Positions 59,412 through 64,000 of a stretch of DNA of 64,000 nt are shown in pieces (positions within the stretch are counted from its first letter, which is position 1; each line of letters opens with the position of its first letter). Under the pieces are notes generated by a model. The model was not told the DNA's origin and did not search any database. It saw only the letters and a program-made list of their open reading frames with translations. A program made the translations under genes and the position numbers. Origin of the DNA: Garcia nutans (taxonomy: Eukaryota; Streptophyta; Magnoliopsida; Malpighiales; Euphorbiaceae); assembly GCA_947685225.1 (NCBI GenBank), contig CANTUV010000002.1:248001-312000 (forward strand). Reading direction: 5' to 3'.

Positions 59412-59506
59412 CATTGTCGCACATAAGAGTTACAAAAAGGGGAGGTAATGCCAGCATTTGCTGATCAATATCGTCAAAAGGATCAACAATGCCGATGTCA
59501 GTCTTC
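59412..59506 (-). pseudogene. Unassigned exon-like stretch in K2
   Basis: Minus strand open frame TDIGIVDPFDDIDQQMLALP then PLFVTLMCDN, ending at a GT donor and starting after an AG. It lies between the SAE1 exons and the Ulp1-like exons in the same orientation. I do not recognise it; it could be part of the element's own gene or a third captured piece. Confidence 0.35.
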
Positions 59507-59930
59507 AGTTGCAGGGATGCACATTAAGTTAATGAAATACCATAGTTAATAATAAAGATAAAAACCAAGCATGAAAAAAACTTGCAAGATTTAATTGCAG
59601 CTAAACTTTGCAATGAGAACCTGATCCATCAATAAAATATTAATGTTTGTTATCCTACTGCTTTACAATGAGTGCAGAGACAGAAGAATATCATCAGATA
59701 ATTCATAATTGTTATTTTTAAACTATTATGAGAACTCCACCATCTGCAACCAAAGTAATTTGATTCTGAGTTAGAGTAGTAGTTTTTGAATTTTCCATTT
59801 ATAACTGAAACATACCATCAAAACAAAACATTATGCATCAAAAAGATGAAGCTATGATATGAATGTATGAAGCCATGTGGACAACCACAAAAATAGAAAA
59901 TCCGTGAAAATGTAGGCAAAAGATGGTCAC

Positions 59931-61022
59931 CTTTGTGTATATATGCTTATGTAGATCAACAAATATCTCACCACAAGAATCTCTACAGTCAACTGTATAA
60001 AATGCAACACGCTTTGTTAACTTCCGGCACTTTTCATTGATCAATTTCTGCAGTAAAAGCACAAAATGCAAGAAAATTAGGAAAAAGATCATAATAACTG
60101 AAAATGCTAAAAGAATTGCGATGAAACTGAATAAATTAATTATGTAAAAAAACAGAGAGATTGTCCAGTACTTTGGTTGCAAGCTTACAGCAACTGACTA
60201 CTACAGCATCGAACTTATCCAAGAAGTCTCCACCAAAGCCTGACAAATCACCTGTAATTTGTGTGTTTGTGTTGTTCTCAATTAGTTACATATGTGCCGA
60301 GAATTAGCAAATAAGGAAAATCTTTTGAAACCAAACCAGGTAATTCAACAACATTTGGAACATAAAATGCTAGGAAAAAAATGTTGAATATATATAAAAA
60401 GAAAACAGCAAAGAAGGACCAAACCTTTCTCAACTGAAACATGAACCATTGGGTTGAATTCTTTCAAAGAATCGAAACAAATCTCGGCAAGTGTTTTCCC
60501 AGCATACACATTCTCATCAGAAGGTATCATAAAGTTAGCAGATAATGCCTCTTCAGTCACAGCTCGGTCATCTACCAATGTCAAACTACCAACTCCCGCC
60601 AATACAATGTTCTTGCAAAACTACCCACAATAAGAAATCCTTAAAAAATCTGTCCCCTTTCTATTATGTATATATATATCAAACATTAGAAAAGAACATG
60701 AATATACCAGGCACAATAGCATAGATTATAGTTCTTTGAAATTTTCCAAACTCGAAAACATACCTCAGCAACGGTTCCTTTCATTCCATAGACTAATATG
60801 TGAGATTTGCTGAGTCTAAAACATTAAAAAAAAAAAGCAATACTAAAGTTATATTAATTTTTGTAAGGAAAAAAGAAGAAAAATACCCTAAAATGAGAAG
60901 TGAAAATGAAAAATCAAAACAAAGAGAAAGAGAGAGTACCTTCGTTGAGCATCAGCGCCCCAAACCCTAATTTGGCGATCGTACAATGCAGTCTCCTGCT
61001 CTGTTAACTCTTCCCCGTCCAT
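59931..61022 (-). pseudogene. SAE1: Captured SUMO-activating enzyme subunit 1 (SAE1), first five exons
   Basis: SAE1 pairs with SAE2 as the E1 enzyme that activates SUMO with ATP in the nucleus. Exons: 60940-61022, 60764-60815, 60425-60620, 60172-60251, 59931-60047; every intron has GT-AG ends and phases fit, giving 176 codons with no stop. The protein starts MDGEELTEQETALYDRQIRV. YDRQIRVWG carries the Arg that reaches the ATP site of the partner in E1 dimers. Then ILVYGMKGTVAE, FCKNIVLAGVGSLTLVDDR, ANFMIPSDENVYAGKTLAE, FNPMVHVSVEKGDLS and VAFYTVDCRDSCGEIFVDL. The family is about 320 residues, so this is the N-terminal half; the remaining exons are absent before 59400. About 350 bp of 5' flank, possibly with promoter, came along. 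Confidence 0.9.
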
Positions 61023-61816
61023 GTGTAACTGAACCTAGTTCACCAATTCCACAACTATCTCAATCGAAATTTTCCAAGTGCAATAAGGAAACAACGTAAT
61101 TATGATGATCGCTTAGTGACAGAACGCATTAAGGAGTGAAAATTAGGAACCCTAAACAGCAAAAAGAAATAGAAGTGACGAGGAAGTACCTTAAGCGTAT
61201 TTCTGAGTTCAGCTTCAACATAATTATGATGGTTCATCGACCGGAACCATGGGCACATTGGAATCCAAAGTCGCCATTGTATTTTTCAGTCGTTTTGGTT
61301 CTTCTGAGTTCTGAGCCTAAAGAGAAAGCGAACAATATAAAAATATATATATACCATATAGAATACATATAGTTAACGACCGGCTGACATTCTGACTATT
61401 TAATGGCTGATGGATTACGGGTGTATAGGTTCAGTTTGATTTGCTTTTGCTTTGATATTTTTCAGCGTTATTTGGCAAAATGGGGGCAAATGAAATTTTT
61501 TTTTGGAAATAAAGGGGGGAATTTAAGTGTTCAAGATTTTTGAAGTTTTGACATCCCTCTTTTGAAACAAAATGGATATTTCAAAATTTTGTTAAATTAA
61601 CTTTATAAATTCACTTATATAGATGACTTATAAATTTCAATTTATAATTCATCCACAAGTGCTTAAGGCAATACAATTTAAATAATTAGTAGTGATAAAT
61701 TTATATGGAACCCTATGTAATTATAAAATTTAGTGTTGATGTAAATTAGATTGAGCAAAAACTAAATAAGTCTAACATTGATTCTTTCTAAGGTAAAAAA
61801 AAGAAGAAATGCAACA
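61023..61816. other. SAE1 upstream flank in K2
   Basis: Region before the SAE1 start on the minus strand. It probably includes 5' untranslated sequence (possible intron donor near 61189) and promoter of the donor gene. 61370-61800 shows no feature beyond homopolymer runs (TTTTTTTTT near 61498, GGGGGG near 61515). Confidence 0.4.
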
Positions 61817-63012
61817 TACTTGTATATACTAATATATACTTGTATATACTAATATATATACTAATATATACTTGTATATACTAATATATATACTAATGTA
61901 TATACTAATATATATACTACTATATACTTGTATATACTTGTATATATACTAATATATACTTGTATATACTTATATATATACTAATATATATACTTGTATA
62001 TACTAATATATACTTGTATATACTAATATATATACTTGTATATACTAATATATACTTATATATACTTGTATATATACTAATATATACTTATATATATACT
62101 TGTATATACTAATATATATACTTGTATATATACTAATATATACTTGTATATACTAATATATACTTGTAATACTAATATATATACTTGTATATATACTAAT
62201 ATATACTTGTATATACTAATATATATACTTGTATATATTAATATATACTTGTATATACTAATATATATACTAATATATACTTGTATATACTAATATATAC
62301 TTGTATATACTAATATATATACTAATATATACTTGTATATACTAATATATATACTTGTATATACTAATATATACTTATATATACTTGTATATAGTAGTAT
62401 ATACTTATATATATACTTGTATATACTTGTATATACTAATATATATACTTGTATATACTTGTATATATACTAATATATACTTGTATATATACTTGTATAT
62501 ACTTGTATATATACTAATATATACAAGTATAATAATATATACTTGTATATACTAATATATATACTTGTATATACTAATATATACTTGTATATACTAATAT
62601 ATATACTTGTATATACTTGTATATATACTAATATATACTTGTATATACTAATATATATACTTATATATACTTGTATATATACTAATATATACTTATATAT
62701 ATACTTGTATATACTAATAAATATACTTGTATATACTTGTATATACTAATATATATACTAATATATACTTGTATATACTAATATATATACTTGTATATAC
62801 TAATATATACTTGTATATACTTGTATATATACTAATATATACTTGTATATACTAATATATATGCTTGTATAAATACTAATATATATACTAATATATACTT
62901 GTATATACTAATATATATACTAATATATACTTGTATATACTAATATATATACTTATATATATACTTGTATATATACTAATATATATACTTGTATATACTA
63001 ATATATACTTGA
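61817..63012. repeat. AT-rich minisatellite TATACTTGTATATACTAATA in K2
   Basis: About 1.2 kb of alternating TATACTTGTA and TATACTAATA blocks in changing order, giving units of 10 and about 22 bp. Open frames made of Tyr/Ile/Leu repeats here are artefacts. Confidence 0.95.
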
Positions 63013-63034
63013 CCAAAAAAATACTTGTCTGAAC

Positions 63035-63405
63035 ATATATTACACAACGGTCCCTAAAAACCGTTGTCTGTATGCTTGCTTCAGACAACGTTTTTTTTTA
63101 ACCGTTGTTTGAAATATTGAATTGTACAACACTTTTGAAAAAACCGTTGTCTAAAACATCTTATTAGACAACGGTTTTGTATGACCAGAAAAACAGTTGT
63201 CTGAACATATATTACACAACGGTCCCTAAAAAACCGCTGTCTGGTGTGACCAAAATGACACCTAATAGACAACGGTTAAAAAAAATACCAAAAACAGTTG
63301 TTTGAAAATTAATCAGACAACGCTTTTTTGGGAAAAACAAAAAACCGTTGTCTGTTTTTTTCAAACAATGGTTTTTTTCTTAATCATTATCTGATTCAGT
63401 TTTTC
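63035..63405. repeat. K2 right subterminal repeats
   Basis: About ten copies of CAACGGTTTTT / ACCGTTGTCTG in alternating orientation, matching the left array. Confidence 0.88.
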
Positions 63406-63416
63406 TTGTAGTGTAT

Positions 63417-63900
63417 GTAAGCAAAAGATACTAGTGAAATTAAAAGGAAAGTTTTATCGCATTATAATATGGTCTACAATTATATATGGTAGCAAGTATT
63501 GGGCTTTGAAAAAGGACAATCCATGGGTAAGATGCATATTGTTGAAATGAGAATACTAAGATGGATATGCGGACATATTAGGATGGAAAAAATCAATAAT
63601 GAATGCATTAGAGAAAAGGTGAGAGTAGCTCATACTGAGGATAAGACAAGAGAACATAGATTGAAGTGGTTTGGCTATGTAAAATGAAGACCTAGTGATA
63701 CACATGTCAGAAATACTGAACAAGTTAAGATAAATATAGTTAGTAGAGATAGGAGTAGGCTTAATCTAAATTGGTCAAAAGTGGCTTAGAATAATCTTAC
63801 AGCTTTGTATCTCTTCGAAGATGTAACCTTAAATCGCACTCAGCTTATAAAGAGAATCCATATAGTTGACTCTAATTAAATTGGGATTAAGATTTTATTG
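63417..63900 (+). pseudogene. RTE-type LINE, C-terminal part, decayed
   Basis: Continues the LINE after K2: LVKLKGKFYR, YGSKYWALKK, EMRILRWICGHIRMEKINNE, IREKVRVAHTED, HRLKWFGYVK then stop, RPSDT, and a worn end (ALYLFEDVTLNRTQLIKRIH). The 3' tail GGGATTAAGATTTTATTGAC resembles the simple 3' ends of plant RTE elements. The left TSD cannot be identified. Confidence 0.85.
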
Positions 63901-64000
63901 ACTTGACTTGAGTTGCATATTTTATATGCAAATTAAATTAGATATCTGATGAACCTTATTTTCTAAATTAAATTTTTTATATTTCAATTCTTCATATCTC
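63901..64000. other. AT-rich end of window
   Basis: Nothing recognised. Confidence 0.4.

Larger units (their letters stand above)
57715..63413 (-). mobile_element. K2: gene-capturing CACTA element (5699 bp)
   Basis: Left end CACTACAAGGAAAACTGAAT; right end in reverse complement CACTACAAGAAAAACTGAAT; TSD TAT at 57712-57714 and 63414-63416. It sits inside an RTE LINE whose frame continues beyond it. Subterminal arrays of AGACAACGGTTTT / AACCGTTGTCTGA are at both ends. The cargo on the minus strand is five exons of SAE1, an unassigned exon-like stretch, and the end of an Ulp1-like gene, plus a large AT minisatellite. No DDE transposase is seen, so it is non-autonomous. Confidence 0.92.

Noticed and set aside
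62355..63088. Tyr/Ile-rich open frames on both strands
   Set aside because: Artefact of the AT minisatellite.

Overview
This is a gene-poor, AT-rich block of a plant nuclear genome, most likely a dicot. The evidence is Tat-lineage Ty3/gypsy elements carrying an archaeal-type second RNase H, antisense plant mobile domain (PMD) genes, CACTA transposons with an Ulp1-like gene, a plant RTE-type LINE, telobox-rich LTRs and a captured SUMO E1 subunit (SAE1) gene with plant-type introns. The species cannot be told from the sequence. I see no intact single-copy host gene, no tRNA or rRNA gene and no CRISPR array.
Positions 1-46564 are one stack of nested LTR retrotransposons. Tat elements are named T1-T5. 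T1 (+, 1-10658, left end outside) keeps the RNase H and integrase end of pol, then two genes on the minus strand (DUF7745-like and PMD), then its 3' LTR. T1 sits inside T2 (+, resumes 10659-18474), which carries better copies of the same minus-strand genes. T2 sits in the leader of T3 (-, 5' LTR 19358-21557). T3 sits in the gag region of T4 (-, 21558-35983). A 3.2 kb solo LTR (S1, 4712-7914) splits the PMD gene of T1. A complete, coding-free element R1 (-, 23673-33403), with near-identical LTRs and TSD AAAGA, splits the T4 leader. T5 (+, 37048-46072, TSD TGTTG) is a complete Tat deletion derivative that keeps gag but no pol. T4 and T5 both lie in an older antisense LTR, X1, whose outer edge is at 46564.
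Positions 46565-52948 are old AT-rich intergenic DNA. They hold a divergent Tat LTR remnant (47290-47798), a short tandem duplication (48388-48600) and a three-copy direct repeat (49785-51480). Positions 52949-64000 hold a 2.4 kb CACTA element (K1, TSD AAA), then a decayed RTE LINE (55355-57711 and 63417-63900) split by a 5.7 kb CACTA element (K2, 57715-63413, TSD TAT). K2 carries, all on the minus strand, the first five exons of SAE1 and the end of an Ulp1-like cysteine protease gene, plus a 1.2 kb AT-rich minisatellite.
The most interesting signals are three. K2 combines SUMO-activation and SUMO-protease-type coding material. A family of hairpins with GNRA-like loops follows pol in the Tat elements. 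A run of three two-stem hairpins recurs in the Tat LTRs; the stem sequences change between copies while pairing is kept.
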